This document shows, one piece after another, positions 8,479-18,100 of a stretch of 64,000 nucleotides of DNA. A program made the position numbers and the translations under genes. Location of the stretch: positions 62,001 through 126,000 of the forward strand of contig NZ_FNDC01000014.1 in the NCBI RefSeq assembly GCF_900099655.1, read 5' to 3'. Each line of letters begins with the position of its first letter. The stretch's first letter is position 1. Source of the DNA: Planococcus glaciei (GTDB lineage: Bacteria > Bacillota > Bacilli > Bacillales_A > Planococcaceae). Under the pieces are notes generated by a model. It saw nothing but the letters and a program-made list of their open reading frames with translations. It did no database searches and was not told where the DNA came from.

Positions 8479-8973
8479 ATGTCAAATGAACAATTCTATC
8501 ATTTCGAAGATGATCGATCGATTCCGAACAACCCGAGGCTGCCATTGATTGTTTATCCCGGTGCATTCAAAGAAAATCCGGAATCCATTGAAGGGGCATT
8601 CAACAAGAACGGCTGGACTAACAGCTGGGTTGATGGCGTTTTTGATTATCATCACTACCACAGCAATACACATGAAGTGCTGGGTGTGCGTTCCGGATCT
8701 GCGACGATCCAGTTTGGCGGAGAGCAAGGAAAGGCATTGCAAGTTTCTGCCGGGGACGTGGCGGTTCTGCCAGCCGGCACCGGACATAAATTATTGGAAA
8801 GCACGGATGATTTTAAAGTGGTGGGTGCGTATCCAAACGGTGCGGAGCCTGATAAGAAGCTGGGCAAGCCGGAGGAGCGGCCAGATGTCCTGGAAGCGAT
8901 ACTGGACGCCCCGCTGCCTGAGAAAGATCCGGTTTACGGAAACGATGGCCCGCTTTTGACAAATTGGACTTAA
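8479..8973 (+). CDS. Cupin-domain protein, YjlB-like
   Basis: A 164-residue cytosolic protein with one cupin barrel. The metal-site pattern is visible as HHYHSNTHEVLGV (motif 1) and GDVAVLPAGTGHKLL (motif 2). Length and sequence resemble B. subtilis YjlB, whose substrate is not known. AAAAGGAG stands before the ATG and a strong terminator follows at 8982. It is probably a single-gene transcript. Confidence 0.8.
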   Translation: MSNEQFYHFEDDRSIPNNPRLPLIVYPGAFKENPESIEGAFNKNGWTNSWVDGVFDYHHYHSNTHEVLGVRSGSATIQFGGEQGKALQVSAGDVAVLPAGTGHKLLESTDDFKVVGAYPNGAEPDKKLGKPEERPDVLEAILDAPLPEKDPVYGNDGPLLTNWT

Positions 8974-8981
8974 CAATAAAG

Positions 8982-9017
8982 AAATCCCCCAGCCAATAAA
9001 CGGCTGGGGGATTTTTT
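8982..9017 (+). terminator. Terminator between cupin gene and thrD-like gene
   Basis: Arms AAATCCCCCAGCC (8982-8994) and its complement (9002-9014) with a seven-base loop and a T-run to 9017. It ends the cupin transcript and lies before the convergent aspartate kinase stop at 9043. Confidence 0.85.
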
Positions 9018-9042
9018 GTTCACTCAGTAATATAAGGACAGG

Positions 9043-10407
9043 TTAGACAACCAGAGAAGGAACAAAGAATTCATTATATAACTCCTTTAAAATTTTGGTT
9101 TCGTCTTCTTTCAAGACTCCAAAGACAAGGCTGACTTCGGAAGATCCTTGGTTGATCATTTCAATATTGGCGCCGGTTCTGGCGATGGCATCTGTTGCCC
9201 GGGCAGCAAGTCCAGTCGTATATTTCATCCCTTCACCGACCAGCACAACCATCGAGAAGTTGCTGATGAAATGCACGTCGTCTACTTCGAGTTCAGTTTG
9301 TACACGGTCGACGATGCGGCTTTCTTTCTCAGGCGTCAATTGATGGCTCCGAATAATGACGGAGAGGTTGTCGATGCCGGAAGGAATATGTTCGTAGGAA
9401 ACGTGTTCATCTTCCAAAATCTGCAGCAGTTTCCGGCCAAAGCCGATTTCGCGGTTCATCAAATATTTGCTGACATACAGTGTAGAAAACCCGCTGTCGG
9501 CTGATATACCGGTCACTGGCAGACGCGAGTAGTCGCGTTCTGCGACGATCATCGTACCCGTAGACTGCGGATTATTGGTATTTTTGATGCATACCGGAAC
9601 GGATTCTTTAAATGCGGGCATCAGGGCTTCATCGTGCAAGACGGCAAATCCCGCGTAGGACAGTTCCCGCATTTCCCGGTAGGTCATTTTCTCGATTTCA
9701 ACCGGATTTTCCACAACTCTCGGATTGGCCGCGAACACACAATCGACGTCCGTAAAATTCTCGTATAGCTCAGCTTTCACGGCGGCAGATAAGATGGATC
9801 CGGTGATGTCTGAGCCGCCGCGGTCAAAAGTCCGCAATGTTCCGTCATTTGTGTAGCCAAAAAATCCGGGGAAGATGCTGATGGATTGCTGATTAGCCAA
9901 ATTGGACAAATTGTTATATGATTCTGGCAATGCCTGCACCCGTTTCGGCGGGTCAGTGACAACCAGACCGGCTTGTTTCGGATTGATGTATTCCGCGGGC
10001 ATTCCTATAGAAGAAAAATAAGCGGCAATCAGCTTGGCTGAATTGTCTTCGCCGCTGGCTTTGATTTGGTCAAAAAATAAAGATGGGTCATCCTTGCTGA
10101 AAGCGAGCCGGTAAGAAAGATCGGCTGCAATGATGGAAACAATTTCACTGTCGAGCCCGAGCTCTTCTGCAATCGAAGCGTAGCGGCCGACTACATGGCT
10201 TAACGCGCCGGCAGTATCTTCTCCCGATAAAGCGCTTGTCGCTAACCGGATCAGGAGATCCGTGACTTTGACATCGCCGTCAAACCGTTTACCAGGAGCT
10301 GATACAACAATGATTTTCCTTGCCGGATCCGCTTTGACAATATTAGCGACTTTTTGGATTTGTTCAGCACTTGCTACAGATGTTCCGCCGAATTTACACA
10401 CTTTCAT
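9043..10407 (-). CDS. thrD: Aspartate kinase, monofunctional class III type
   Basis: A 454-residue aspartokinase that makes aspartyl phosphate, the first step to lysine, methionine and threonine. MKVCKFGGTSVAS is the kinase N-terminus; FDRGGSDITGSIL and the DVDCVFAANPR stretch follow. Two C-terminal ACT modules (SADSGFSTLYVS and the MVVLVGEGM region) should bind the feedback amino acid. It is one polypeptide, like B. subtilis YclM/ThrD, not an alpha/beta split gene. The ATG at 10407 is chosen because the family starts directly with the KFGG strand; a TTG five codons earlier is possible and both ribosome sites are weak. It is divergent from hom, which points to a threonine-linked isoenzyme. 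Confidence 0.88.
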   Translation of the reverse strand: MKVCKFGGTSVASAEQIQKVANIVKADPARKIIVVSAPGKRFDGDVKVTDLLIRLATSALSGEDTAGALSHVVGRYASIAEELGLDSEIVSIIAADLSYRLAFSKDDPSLFFDQIKASGEDNSAKLIAAYFSSIGMPAEYINPKQAGLVVTDPPKRVQALPESYNNLSNLANQQSISIFPGFFGYTNDGTLRTFDRGGSDITGSILSAAVKAELYENFTDVDCVFAANPRVVENPVEIEKMTYREMRELSYAGFAVLHDEALMPAFKESVPVCIKNTNNPQSTGTMIVAERDYSRLPVTGISADSGFSTLYVSKYLMNREIGFGRKLLQILEDEHVSYEHIPSGIDNLSVIIRSHQLTPEKESRIVDRVQTELEVDDVHFISNFSMVVLVGEGMKYTTGLAARATDAIARTGANIEMINQGSSEVSLVFGVLKEDETKILKELYNEFFVPSLVV

Positions 10408-10440
10408 CTTTATCAAGTCCAATCTTTAGAGAATTGAGGG

Positions 10441-10469
10441 TTGTTTTCCATTTAATATAATACTATAAT
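10441..10469 (+). promoter_or_regulatory. SigA-type promoter of hom-thrC-thrB
   Basis: TTGTTT (10441-10446) and a perfect TATAAT (10464-10469) are 17 bases apart, 60 bases before the hom ATG. Confidence 0.6.
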
Positions 10470-10487
10470 GTCCATATGGTAAAAACA

Positions 10488-10503
10488 ACTGTATTTTTAC
10501 AGT
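10488..10503. promoter_or_regulatory. Operator-like inverted repeat ACTGT-N6-ACAGT before hom
   Basis: Perfect five-base arms ACTGT (10488-10492) and ACAGT (10499-10503) lie 19 bases downstream of the TATAAT box of hom, where a repressor would block early transcription. The pattern equals that in the aceA leader at 7609-7626. The cognate protein is not identified. Confidence 0.5.
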
Positions 10504-10528
10504 GTACACAGCGTAGGAGGAATCGTCA

Positions 10529-11821
10529 ATGAAAAATGAAATTTCAATCGGATTATTAGGCCTCGGAACTGTTGGCAGCGGGGTCGCTAAAATTTTGCAG
10601 CAACATCAACAAGATCTGCACCATAAGCTGGGCGTTCAAGTGTCCATCAAAAAAGTTTTAGTCCGCAACAATAATAAAGAACGTTTGTCGATTCTGGATC
10701 CAAACGTTTTTACAACCGATATAGACGAAATATTGAACGATTCTTCTCTCGATATCATTGTAGAAGTGATGGGCGGCATGGGTGAAGCGAAGCGTGCGAT
10801 TGAAGAAGCGCTGAAAGCCGGCAAGCAAGTTGTGACCGCGAACAAAGACGTCATGGCTCAATACGGTCATGACTTATTGAAACTGGCGGATGAACAAAAA
10901 TGCGACTTGTTCTATGAAGCAAGCGTTGCAGGGGGCATCCCGATTATCCGTACATTAGAAGACGGCTTAGCATCAGACCGCATTTCCAGTTTGATGGGGA
11001 TTGTCAACGGCACAACCAACTTCATCCTGACAAAAATGAAAAAAGAAAACATGAGCTATGAAAAAGCTCTTGCGGAAGCGACAAGACTCGGCTATGCAGA
11101 AGCTGACCCGTCAGCGGACGTGGATGGCCTGGATGCAGCACGCAAAATGGTCATTTTGTCATCGTTGGCATTTTCAACAGAAGTCCATATCGATGATGTG
11201 CTTGTTCGGGGAATGAGCGAAATCCAGGACGGCGATTTGGAAATGGCGAATAATTTCGGTTATACAATGAAGATGGTCGGTTCTTCCAAAAAAGACGAAG
11301 ACGGCATTGAAGTGGCAGTAGAACCGATTTTCCTTGCGAATTCGCATCCACTCGCTTCGGTCAATAATGAATTCAATGCAGTATACATATACGGTGATGC
11401 AGTAGGGGAAACAATGCTGTACGGCCCGGGAGCCGGTTCGCTGCCGACTGCAACTTCAGTCGTTTCGGATATTATTGCGGCATGCCGGAACTTGCTGCTT
11501 GAAGTCAACGGCAAGCGGGTCCATTCAGCCCAACATGAACGGGTGATCAAACCGGAAAGCAGCCGGTTCGCAAAATATTTCCATCGCCTGCTTGTTAAAG
11601 ACGAAGTCGGTGTCCTGTCAAAATTGACGGCGATCTACAGTAAACACGGCGCCAGCCTCCAATCAGTCATGCAGCACCCGGCTGCACAGGAGGGGCAGGC
11701 GGAACTGGTGTTTTTGACTCATCAAATTTCACGCCAGCAGCATTTGGATGTATTAAACGATTTAGCAGGAACGGCTAGCGTCATCAGCCATTACCGCATC
11801 GAAGGGGAGGAAACAGCATGA
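10529..11821 (+). CDS. hom: Homoserine dehydrogenase
   Basis: A 430-residue enzyme reducing aspartate semialdehyde to homoserine. The N-terminal NAD(P) fold shows [13 protein letters not shown]; the central substrate domain has [14 protein letters not shown] and the catalytic-region [16 protein letters not shown]; the C-terminal ACT domain begins [20 protein letters not shown], as in feedback-regulated forms. GGAGGAAT precedes the ATG. The stop TGA overlaps the thrC ATG in an ATGA. First gene of hom-thrC-thrB. Confidence 0.96.
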   Translation: MKNEISIGLLGLGTVGSGVAKILQQHQQDLHHKLGVQVSIKKVLVRNNNKERLSILDPNVFTTDIDEILNDSSLDIIVEVMGGMGEAKRAIEEALKAGKQVVTANKDVMAQYGHDLLKLADEQKCDLFYEASVAGGIPIIRTLEDGLASDRISSLMGIVNGTTNFILTKMKKENMSYEKALAEATRLGYAEADPSADVDGLDAARKMVILSSLAFSTEVHIDDVLVRGMSEIQDGDLEMANNFGYTMKMVGSSKKDEDGIEVAVEPIFLANSHPLASVNNEFNAVYIYGDAVGETMLYGPGAGSLPTATSVVSDIIAACRNLLLEVNGKRVHSAQHERVIKPESSRFAKYFHRLLVKDEVGVLSKLTAIYSKHGASLQSVMQHPAAQEGQAELVFLTHQISRQQHLDVLNDLAGTASVISHYRIEGEETA

Positions 11822-12879
11822 GATGGCCAGGATTGATCGAACAGTATAAAGAGTGGTTGCCGGTAACCGAGGCAACACCAGCTTTAACGCTTCAAGAAGG
11901 CAATACACCGCTTGTCCATTTGGAGAAATTATCCAAGCAATGGGGAATTGAACTCTACGTGAAACTGGAAGGGGCAAACCCGACCGGCTCTTTTAAAGAC
12001 CGCGGCATGGTCATGGCGGTTGCCAAAGCGAAAGAAGAAGGAAAGTCGGTTCTGGTTTGTGCTTCTACAGGAAATACGTCGGCGTCCGCTGCCGCATACG
12101 GTGCAAGAGCAGGCATGCGCACCATCGTCGTCATTCCGGAAGGCCGCATCGCCCTTGGGAAATTGGCGCAGGCCAAAATGTACGGCGCAGAAATCCTGGA
12201 GATCAAAGGCAATTTCGACGAAGCGCTCCGCATGGTCCGTGAAGTCGGGCAGGAGGCAGGCATTGCTCTTGTCAACTCGGTAAATCCGTACCGTCTGGAA
12301 GGGCAGAAAACGATTGCGTTTGAAGTGATTGATCAGCTCGACCGTGTGCCGGATATTTTTGCATTGCCAGTTGGCAATGCCGGGAATATCTCTGCTTCTT
12401 GGAAAGGGTTTAGCGAATATGCCAATAAAACCGGCGCGAAACGCCCTGAACTACTTGGTGTCCAGGCAGCTGGCGCAGCGCCGATTGTCAACAACCAAGT
12501 CGTCGAAAATCCGGAAACGGTGGCAACTGCCATCCGCATCGGCAATCCGGCAAGCTGGGACTTGGCGTTGAATGCCTTGGCTGAATCAAACGGCACCATC
12601 CTGGCGGCGACAGATGAAGAAATTCTCGAAGCTTATCAATTGCTGGCGTCGACTGAAGGGATATTTGCAGAACCTGCCTCATGCGCTTCCATTGCCGGCA
12701 TCAAAAAGCAAGTGGAAAGCGGCAGCCTTCAAAAAGGATCGACAGTTGTAGCCGTATTGACGGGCAACGGGTTAAAAGATCCGGAAACCGCAATTTCAGT
12801 GAACGAACATAAAGCGCAATTGGTGCCGGAAGATATGGAGCGCTTCTGGGAGGATTTGAAGAAAGGAGTCAAGGCATGA
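11818..12879 (+). CDS. thrC: Threonine synthase
   Basis: A 353-residue PLP enzyme that turns O-phosphohomoserine into threonine. The PLP lysine is in [11 protein letters not shown], the serine/asparagine phosphate cup in [19 protein letters not shown], and the glycine-rich [16 protein letters not shown] loop binds the cofactor phosphate. Length is that of the short Bacillus-type enzyme. Both ends overlap neighbours by four bases (ATGA), indicating translational coupling in the hom-thrC-thrB operon. Confidence 0.96.
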   Translation: MRWPGLIEQYKEWLPVTEATPALTLQEGNTPLVHLEKLSKQWGIELYVKLEGANPTGSFKDRGMVMAVAKAKEEGKSVLVCASTGNTSASAAAYGARAGMRTIVVIPEGRIALGKLAQAKMYGAEILEIKGNFDEALRMVREVGQEAGIALVNSVNPYRLEGQKTIAFEVIDQLDRVPDIFALPVGNAGNISASWKGFSEYANKTGAKRPELLGVQAAGAAPIVNNQVVENPETVATAIRIGNPASWDLALNALAESNGTILAATDEEILEAYQLLASTEGIFAEPASCASIAGIKKQVESGSLQKGSTVVAVLTGNGLKDPETAISVNEHKAQLVPEDMERFWEDLKKGVKA

Positions 12880-13781
12880 AATGGAAAGACTTTACGGTAA
12901 CCGTGCCGGCGTCGACAGCCAACTTAGGCCCAGGATTTGATTCGATCGGACTGGCACTGGACCTGCACTTATCCATCCATGTTTCGCAGGCTTCCGAGTG
13001 GACAGTCCGCTACAATGAGGAAGGTTATCAGCATCTGTCCGGTTCTTCGGATAATCTAATCATCGCGGCGGCTAAGAAAACGGCAGCGGCATACGGGCAC
13101 GAGCTGCCGCCGGCTAAACTTGAAATCGATACAGATATCCCGCTTAGCCGTGGGCTTGGAAGCAGTGCGTCCGCAATTGCCGGCGGCATTGAAATAGCAG
13201 ACCGGCTGCTTGGCTTGAACATGCTCTTGAAAGAAAAAGTGGAGATCGGCACGGAGATGGAAGGCCATCCGGATAATATTTCCGCTTCGCTTTTAGGCGG
13301 CTTGACGATTTCCTATGCGGACGGGGAAGAATTGTCCATCGTCCATGTACCGGAAGTGGAAATCGGTGTCTTGATCCTGGTTCCCCCGACAGAATTTCTG
13401 ACGACGGAATCCCGAGGGCTGCTTCCAGAAGATGTGCTGCATAAGACTGCTGTACGCGGCAGCATGGCAGCGAATGTCCTGTCCGCTGCGCTTGCGACAG
13501 GTGATTGGAATACAGCGGGGCGCATGATGGAACGGGACGAATTCCACGAGCCGTTCCGAAAAAGCAGATTCCCGGACTTTGATATCATCCGCCAAGCATG
13601 CCGGGACCATGGTGCCTATGGCTCTGCCATCAGCGGCGCCGGCCCCTCTCTTTTTATTGCTGCTGAAAAAGGCAAAGAAGAGGAGATCCGCAAAATGCTG
13701 AGTGAGCGTTTTCCGCATTACGACTGCCTCCTGACCAAACCATCTACGGCAGGAATAAAAGCCGTCCAAACCGTACAATAG
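12876..13781 (+). CDS. thrB: Homoserine kinase
   Basis: A 301-residue GHMP-family kinase that phosphorylates homoserine. [18 protein letters not shown] is the N-terminal substrate motif, [17 protein letters not shown] the ATP-binding motif 2, and [15 protein letters not shown] motif 3. It starts within the thrC stop (ATGA) and is the last gene before the terminator at 13791-13821. Confidence 0.96.
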   Translation: MKWKDFTVTVPASTANLGPGFDSIGLALDLHLSIHVSQASEWTVRYNEEGYQHLSGSSDNLIIAAAKKTAAAYGHELPPAKLEIDTDIPLSRGLGSSASAIAGGIEIADRLLGLNMLLKEKVEIGTEMEGHPDNISASLLGGLTISYADGEELSIVHVPEVEIGVLILVPPTEFLTTESRGLLPEDVLHKTAVRGSMAANVLSAALATGDWNTAGRMMERDEFHEPFRKSRFPDFDIIRQACRDHGAYGSAISGAGPSLFIAAEKGKEEEIRKMLSERFPHYDCLLTKPSTAGIKAVQTVQ

Positions 13782-13790
13782 CACGAAAAA

Positions 13791-13821
13791 AAGCGGTCCG
13801 AGAAACTCGGACCGCTTTTTT
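13791..13821. terminator. Bidirectional terminator between thrB and gabD
   Basis: Arms AAGCGGTCCGAG (13791-13802) and its complement (13806-13817), with A-run on the left and T-run on the right, so it can end both the plus-strand thr operon and the minus-strand gabD-like gene. Confidence 0.88.
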
Positions 13822-13826
13822 GCTGG

Positions 13827-15251
13827 TTACAATTTGATGGAAATGTATTTCGTTTCGAGGAAAGCATCGAGTCCTTCTTGTCCGCCTTCGCGTCCGATGC
13901 CGCTTTCTTTCATGCCGCCGAATGGCGCCTGGGCAGTCGAAGGAGCGCCGTCATTCCAGCCGACAATGCCGTATTCCAGATTTTCCGCGATATAAGTTCC
14001 GCGGGTCAGGCTGTCGGTAAAGAAGTAGGCAGCCAGTCCGAAACGGGTATCATTCGCCAGGCGCACCGCTTCTTCATCGGTATCAAAGGCCATGATCGGC
14101 GCAACCGGGCCGAATGTTTCCTCATTCATGACAAGCATATCCTGTGTGGCATTGATCAAGACTGTCGGGTTGTAGAAGTAGGCGCCGTTTTCAGCCCTTC
14201 CGTCGCCTCCAACCAGTACTTTTGCCCCTTTATCCACTGCATCCTGCACGTGGCGCGCTGATTTTTCATAGCCGTCCTGGTCGACAAGCGGGCCGATCTG
14301 AACGCCTTCATCCATTCCGTTGCCGACTTTCAGCTTCGCTGTAGCTTCCTGCAGGCGCTGCGAGAATTCTTCTACAATGGAGCGCTGGACGTAAATCCGG
14401 TTGCCGCATACACAAGTTTGTCCTGCATTGCGGAATTTCGAAGCCATAACGCCTTCAACCGCCAAGTCCATATTGGCATCTTCACAGACGATGATCGGTG
14501 CATGGCCGCCAAGTTCAAGCGATAAATTGAGCATGGAATCCGCGCTTTGCTTCATCAATTCCTTGCCGATTTCGGTGGATCCGGTAAAAGTCAGTTTCCG
14601 GACCGCCGGGTGGCTCGTAAAGACACGGCCGATTTTTCCGGCGCTGCCTGTCACCAGGTTGATGACGCCTTTCGGGAATCCGGCTTCTTCTGCCAATTCG
14701 TACATGCGTACGGCGGTGAGCGGCGTCAACTTGGCCGGTTTTGCAACAAACGTACAGCCAGCTGCAAGTGCAGGCGCCATTTTTCTGGCCATCATGGCTG
14801 CCGGGAAATTCCATGGCGTAATAGATACGACCACTCCGACCGGCTGTTTCAACACTTGGATGCGTTTGCCTTCTTTCGATGCCGGAATGAGGCGCCCGTT
14901 GGAGCGTTTCGCTTCTTCGGCGAACCAGGAAATAAAGGAAGCGGAATATTCGATTTCACCGACGGCTTCCGCCAAAGGTTTGCCCATTTCCTTTGTCATG
15001 ATTTCCGCTACTTCCTGTTTGTTTTCCAACAACAGGTCGTGCCATTTCATCAATAGCGAAGCGCGTTCATAAACGGTGGTTTTTGACCAGGACTTGAAAG
15101 CTTCTGCGGCAGCATCTACAGCTGCAGTAGCTTCAGCTTCACCGCCGTTTGGAACCGTACCGAATTTCTCGCCCGTTGCCGGGTTCATGACATCGATGAC
15201 GCCGTCTCCTGCTGTTGACCATTCACCGTTAATATAGTTTTTGCCTTCCAT
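13827..15251 (-). CDS. gabD: Succinate-semialdehyde dehydrogenase (NAD(P)+)
   Basis: A 474-residue aldehyde dehydrogenase. The Rossmann part has [19 protein letters not shown] and [12 protein letters not shown]; the general base Glu is in [11 protein letters not shown]; the catalytic Cys is in [14 protein letters not shown]; the C-terminus has the usual [15 protein letters not shown]. The CVC pair at the active site and overall sequence fit GabD, which oxidises succinate semialdehyde to succinate at the end of GABA degradation. A related semialdehyde substrate cannot be excluded. AAGGAGGAACG lies before the ATG. No gabT or gab permease is beside it. Confidence 0.85.
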   Translation of the reverse strand: MEGKNYINGEWSTAGDGVIDVMNPATGEKFGTVPNGGEAEATAAVDAAAEAFKSWSKTTVYERASLLMKWHDLLLENKQEVAEIMTKEMGKPLAEAVGEIEYSASFISWFAEEAKRSNGRLIPASKEGKRIQVLKQPVGVVVSITPWNFPAAMMARKMAPALAAGCTFVAKPAKLTPLTAVRMYELAEEAGFPKGVINLVTGSAGKIGRVFTSHPAVRKLTFTGSTEIGKELMKQSADSMLNLSLELGGHAPIIVCEDANMDLAVEGVMASKFRNAGQTCVCGNRIYVQRSIVEEFSQRLQEATAKLKVGNGMDEGVQIGPLVDQDGYEKSARHVQDAVDKGAKVLVGGDGRAENGAYFYNPTVLINATQDMLVMNEETFGPVAPIMAFDTDEEAVRLANDTRFGLAAYFFTDSLTRGTYIAENLEYGIVGWNDGAPSTAQAPFGGMKESGIGREGGQEGLDAFLETKYISIKL

Positions 15252-15575
15252 TTATCGTTCCTCCTTAAATTTTCTATCCTTATCCTAACCTGTTACCTCT
15301 ATACGCTTAACAATAAACCTGCAAAAGTATATCGCAGTAAAAACGGAAAGAATAAGTTATTTTACTGAATTTATTATTTTGATGCAAAATGCAACGAAAA
15401 AGAGCGTGAGACTAAATGGAAAAGACCGAAATCCACTGATTTTATTATCATTTCAAAATAGTCGTTAAATTCTATTTAATAAGCTCGTATTTTGTGCTAA
15501 TATTGCAACAACACTTTAACTTATTGAAGCATATGAAAGTTGAAGGAATTAGTTAGAGGAAAAGGAGGATGTAGG
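15252..15575. other. 324-base divergent intergenic region
   Basis: AT-rich spacer between divergent gabD and the membrane-protein gene at 15576. A possible -10 TAATAT lies near 15498-15503 with a poor -35. No convincing operator, riboswitch or small gene was found. Confidence 0.4.
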
Positions 15576-16772
15576 ATGGCACAGATGTTGGCATTGACGA
15601 TTTTGGTATTTATCTTATTTATCGGCGAAGTTGTATCGATTCGCACAAAAGCTTGGATTCCTTCGATTTTTATAAGTGGGGTATTATTCTTGCTTGGATA
15701 TTGGACATTCTTCCCGCCGGATATTGTGGCGATCGCCGGAGTGCCGCCAGCTGTCGTAACGATGCTGATTTTCCTGTTGATTACGAATATGGGAACGCTG
15801 TTGTCCCTTCAGGAACTGAAAGCGCAGTGGAAGACGATTTTAATTGCTTTAGCGGGGATTTTAGGAATCACTGCCGCTCTTTTCAGTATCGGCATGCTGT
15901 TATTTGATTTTCAAACTGTGATTGTAGCGATTCCGCCATTAGTCGGTGGAGTGGTTTCCGCTTTGATCATGTCTGAAGGTGCCCAAGCCGCAGGGCTTCC
16001 GACGCTGGCTGTTTTTGCCATCGTAATCTACGTGATGCAAGGCTTTGCGGGCTATCCATTGACTTCGATCATGCTGAAGCGTGAAGGCCGTTCGCTTCTG
16101 CAGAAATACCGGAACAACGAGTTGACGGAACGGGTATTGGTAACAGAACAAAAAGGCACACCGACACAAGAAGTGAAAGAGCCAAAAATGTTCGCGAAAA
16201 TGCCGGATAAGTACAATACGGATTTCTTTAAGTTTTTCCGTCTGGCGCTGGTCGGGTACTTGGCTTACCTTGTATCCGATGTGACGGCCCCTTATGTAGA
16301 AATCAGCCCGTATGTCTTATGTTTGTTCTTTGGTGTAGTGGCACGAAGCATCGGCTTCCTGGAACGCCATCCGCTGCAAAAAGCAAACGGTTTTGGTTTT
16401 GCCATCCTGGGCTTATTGCTATTCGTGTTTGATGGATTGAAAAATGCGACGCCAAGCATGATGCTTGAAATCATTTATCCGTTGGTCGCTTGTATCGCGC
16501 TTGGGGTTGCCGGAATGTACATTTTCTCTTTCATCGTCGGCAAGCTGCTGAAAGTCAGCAAAGAAATGGCGTTTGCCGTTTCACTGACTGCGCTTTACGG
16601 ATTCCCTGCAGATTACATCATTACAGTCGAAGTAATCAATTCATTGACAAAAGATGAAAAAGAGCGGGATGTCCTGACGAGCCACATGCTGCCGCCAATG
16701 CTTGTGGCAGGATTTATCACCGTAACCATCGTTTCCGTCATTTTAGCGGGGATTTTCGTTGGGTTCCTGTAA
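15576..16772 (+). CDS. Multi-pass membrane protein, probable transporter of the amidohydrolase operon
   Basis: A 398-residue hydrophobic protein with roughly ten predicted membrane segments by eye, arranged as two halves around a polar cytoplasmic loop (about 170-205, rich in Lys/Glu). I do not recognise a named transporter family with certainty; it is not ABC, MFS or APC by visible motifs. The ATG at 15576 follows AAAAGGAGG with a seven-base spacer. It is followed after 45 bases by an M20 amidohydrolase and then by a carbamoylase-like enzyme, so uptake of an N-acylated or carbamoylated amino compound is a reasonable inference. Confidence 0.7.
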   Translation: MAQMLALTILVFILFIGEVVSIRTKAWIPSIFISGVLFLLGYWTFFPPDIVAIAGVPPAVVTMLIFLLITNMGTLLSLQELKAQWKTILIALAGILGITAALFSIGMLLFDFQTVIVAIPPLVGGVVSALIMSEGAQAAGLPTLAVFAIVIYVMQGFAGYPLTSIMLKREGRSLLQKYRNNELTERVLVTEQKGTPTQEVKEPKMFAKMPDKYNTDFFKFFRLALVGYLAYLVSDVTAPYVEISPYVLCLFFGVVARSIGFLERHPLQKANGFGFAILGLLLFVFDGLKNATPSMMLEIIYPLVACIALGVAGMYIFSFIVGKLLKVSKEMAFAVSLTALYGFPADYIITVEVINSLTKDEKERDVLTSHMLPPMLVAGFITVTIVSVILAGIFVGFL

Positions 16773-16817
16773 GAAAAGCTGATAGCCAACCAGATTTACA
16801 TGAGGAGGATCAAGTAC

Positions 16818-17993
16818 ATGATTAACGAAACCATCAAGAATGCCATCCAGGAAAACAGTGAAGAAATGGTTGCCATCCGGCGCAAACTGCACAGTGAGCC
16901 GGAACTGTCCTGGGAAGAGTATGAAACATCGCAATTTGTATTTAATTACCTGACAGAGCTTGGGATTGAATGCCGAAAAACGGAACCTACAGGTGTAATC
17001 GGAATGCTGAAAGGCGGTAAAGAAGGAAAAACCGTCGCGCTCCGGGCTGATATGGATGCTTTGTCGGTAGAAGAGCTGAACGTCGATTTGCCATATAAGT
17101 CGGTTACGTCTGGCAAAATGCATGCTTGTGGCCATGATGCCCATACATCGATGCTGCTGGCTGCCGCTAAAGCTTTAGTTGGCGTTAAAGACCAACTGCC
17201 CGGTTCGGTCCGCTTTATCTTTCAGCCGGCAGAAGAAGTGGCGACTGGCGCCAAAGCAATGGTGGAACAAGGAGCTGTAGAAGGTGTCGACGATGTATTC
17301 GGCATCCACATCTGGTCTCAAATTCCGTCGCATAGTGTGGCATGCAATCCAGGGCCTTCGTTTGCATCGGCTGACATTTTCAAAGTGCATTTTAAAGGCC
17401 GGGGAGGCCATGGTGCGATTCCGCAAAACTCGATTGATGCAGCAATCATTGCTTCGTCATTCGTCATGAACGTTCAGTCTGTAGTGTCCCGGACGATTGA
17501 TCCGCAGCAGCCGGCAGTTGTAACGGTTGGCAAGATGGTCGTCGGTACCCGTTTTAACATCATTGCCGAAAATGCTGAAATTGAAGGCACTGTCCGTTGT
17601 TTCGATGCTGAAACCCGTGACCATATTGAAAAGCAGCTAAAAGTTTATGCGGACAATACGGCGGAAATTTTTGGCGGCACCGCAACCGTTGAATACATCA
17701 GAGGAACGCAAGCGGTTATCAATGGTGAAGAAAGTTCAGAACTGGTGCGGCAAGTGGCGGCTGAAGCATTTGGCGAAAACGTAGTCTACGATGAAAAACC
17801 GACCATGGGCGGAGAAGATTTTTCCTTCTATTTGGATGAAGTCCCTGGCAGTTTTGCACTCGTGGGCAGCGGCAACGCTGAAAAAGATACGCAATGGGCT
17901 CATCACCACGGAAAATTCAATGTGGATGAAGAAGCAATGGCTACCGGCGCCGAGCTGTACGCGCAATACGCCTGGGCATATTTAAATAAATAA
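16818..17993 (+). CDS. M20-family amidohydrolase (N-acyl-amino acid hydrolase type)
   Basis: A 391-residue metallo-amidohydrolase of the M20D group (hippurate, IAA-amino acid and N-acetyl-diaminopimelate hydrolases). The metal site is visible as MHACGHDAHTSMLL, then FQPAEEVATGAK with the catalytic Glu pair, the lid-domain histidine in GRGGHGAIPQNSIDA, and GGEDFSFYLDEVPG near the C-terminus. The ATG at 16818 follows GAGGAGG with a nine-base spacer. It removes an acyl group from an amino acid; the acyl group and the amino acid are unknown. Confidence 0.88.
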   Translation: MINETIKNAIQENSEEMVAIRRKLHSEPELSWEEYETSQFVFNYLTELGIECRKTEPTGVIGMLKGGKEGKTVALRADMDALSVEELNVDLPYKSVTSGKMHACGHDAHTSMLLAAAKALVGVKDQLPGSVRFIFQPAEEVATGAKAMVEQGAVEGVDDVFGIHIWSQIPSHSVACNPGPSFASADIFKVHFKGRGGHGAIPQNSIDAAIIASSFVMNVQSVVSRTIDPQQPAVVTVGKMVVGTRFNIIAENAEIEGTVRCFDAETRDHIEKQLKVYADNTAEIFGGTATVEYIRGTQAVINGEESSELVRQVAAEAFGENVVYDEKPTMGGEDFSFYLDEVPGSFALVGSGNAEKDTQWAHHHGKFNVDEEAMATGAELYAQYAWAYLNK

Positions 17994-18035
17994 GGTTTCT
18001 AACAAAATTTCCTGGATGTTTTCTATATGTGATTG

Positions 18036-18073
18036 CAATATGGCGATGTCCGGCAATGGACTTCGCCATATTG
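18036..18073 (+). terminator. Hairpin between the two amidohydrolase genes
   Basis: Arms CAATATGGCGA (18036-18046) and its exact complement (18063-18073), extended inward by GTCC/GGAC, form a stem of about 15 pairs with one mismatch. There is no T-run, so it may be a transcript-processing or partial-termination element rather than a full terminator, lying 42 bases after the M20D stop and 27 bases before the next gene. Confidence 0.5.
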
Positions 18074-18100
18074 AATTTAACCGATTGGAGGGCTTTAACA

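Noticed and set aside
15480..15515. Possible Sigma-54 (-24/-12) promoter before the membrane-protein gene
   Set aside because: The TTGCA part matches but the -24 GG is missing, and no enhancer-binding regulator is nearby.
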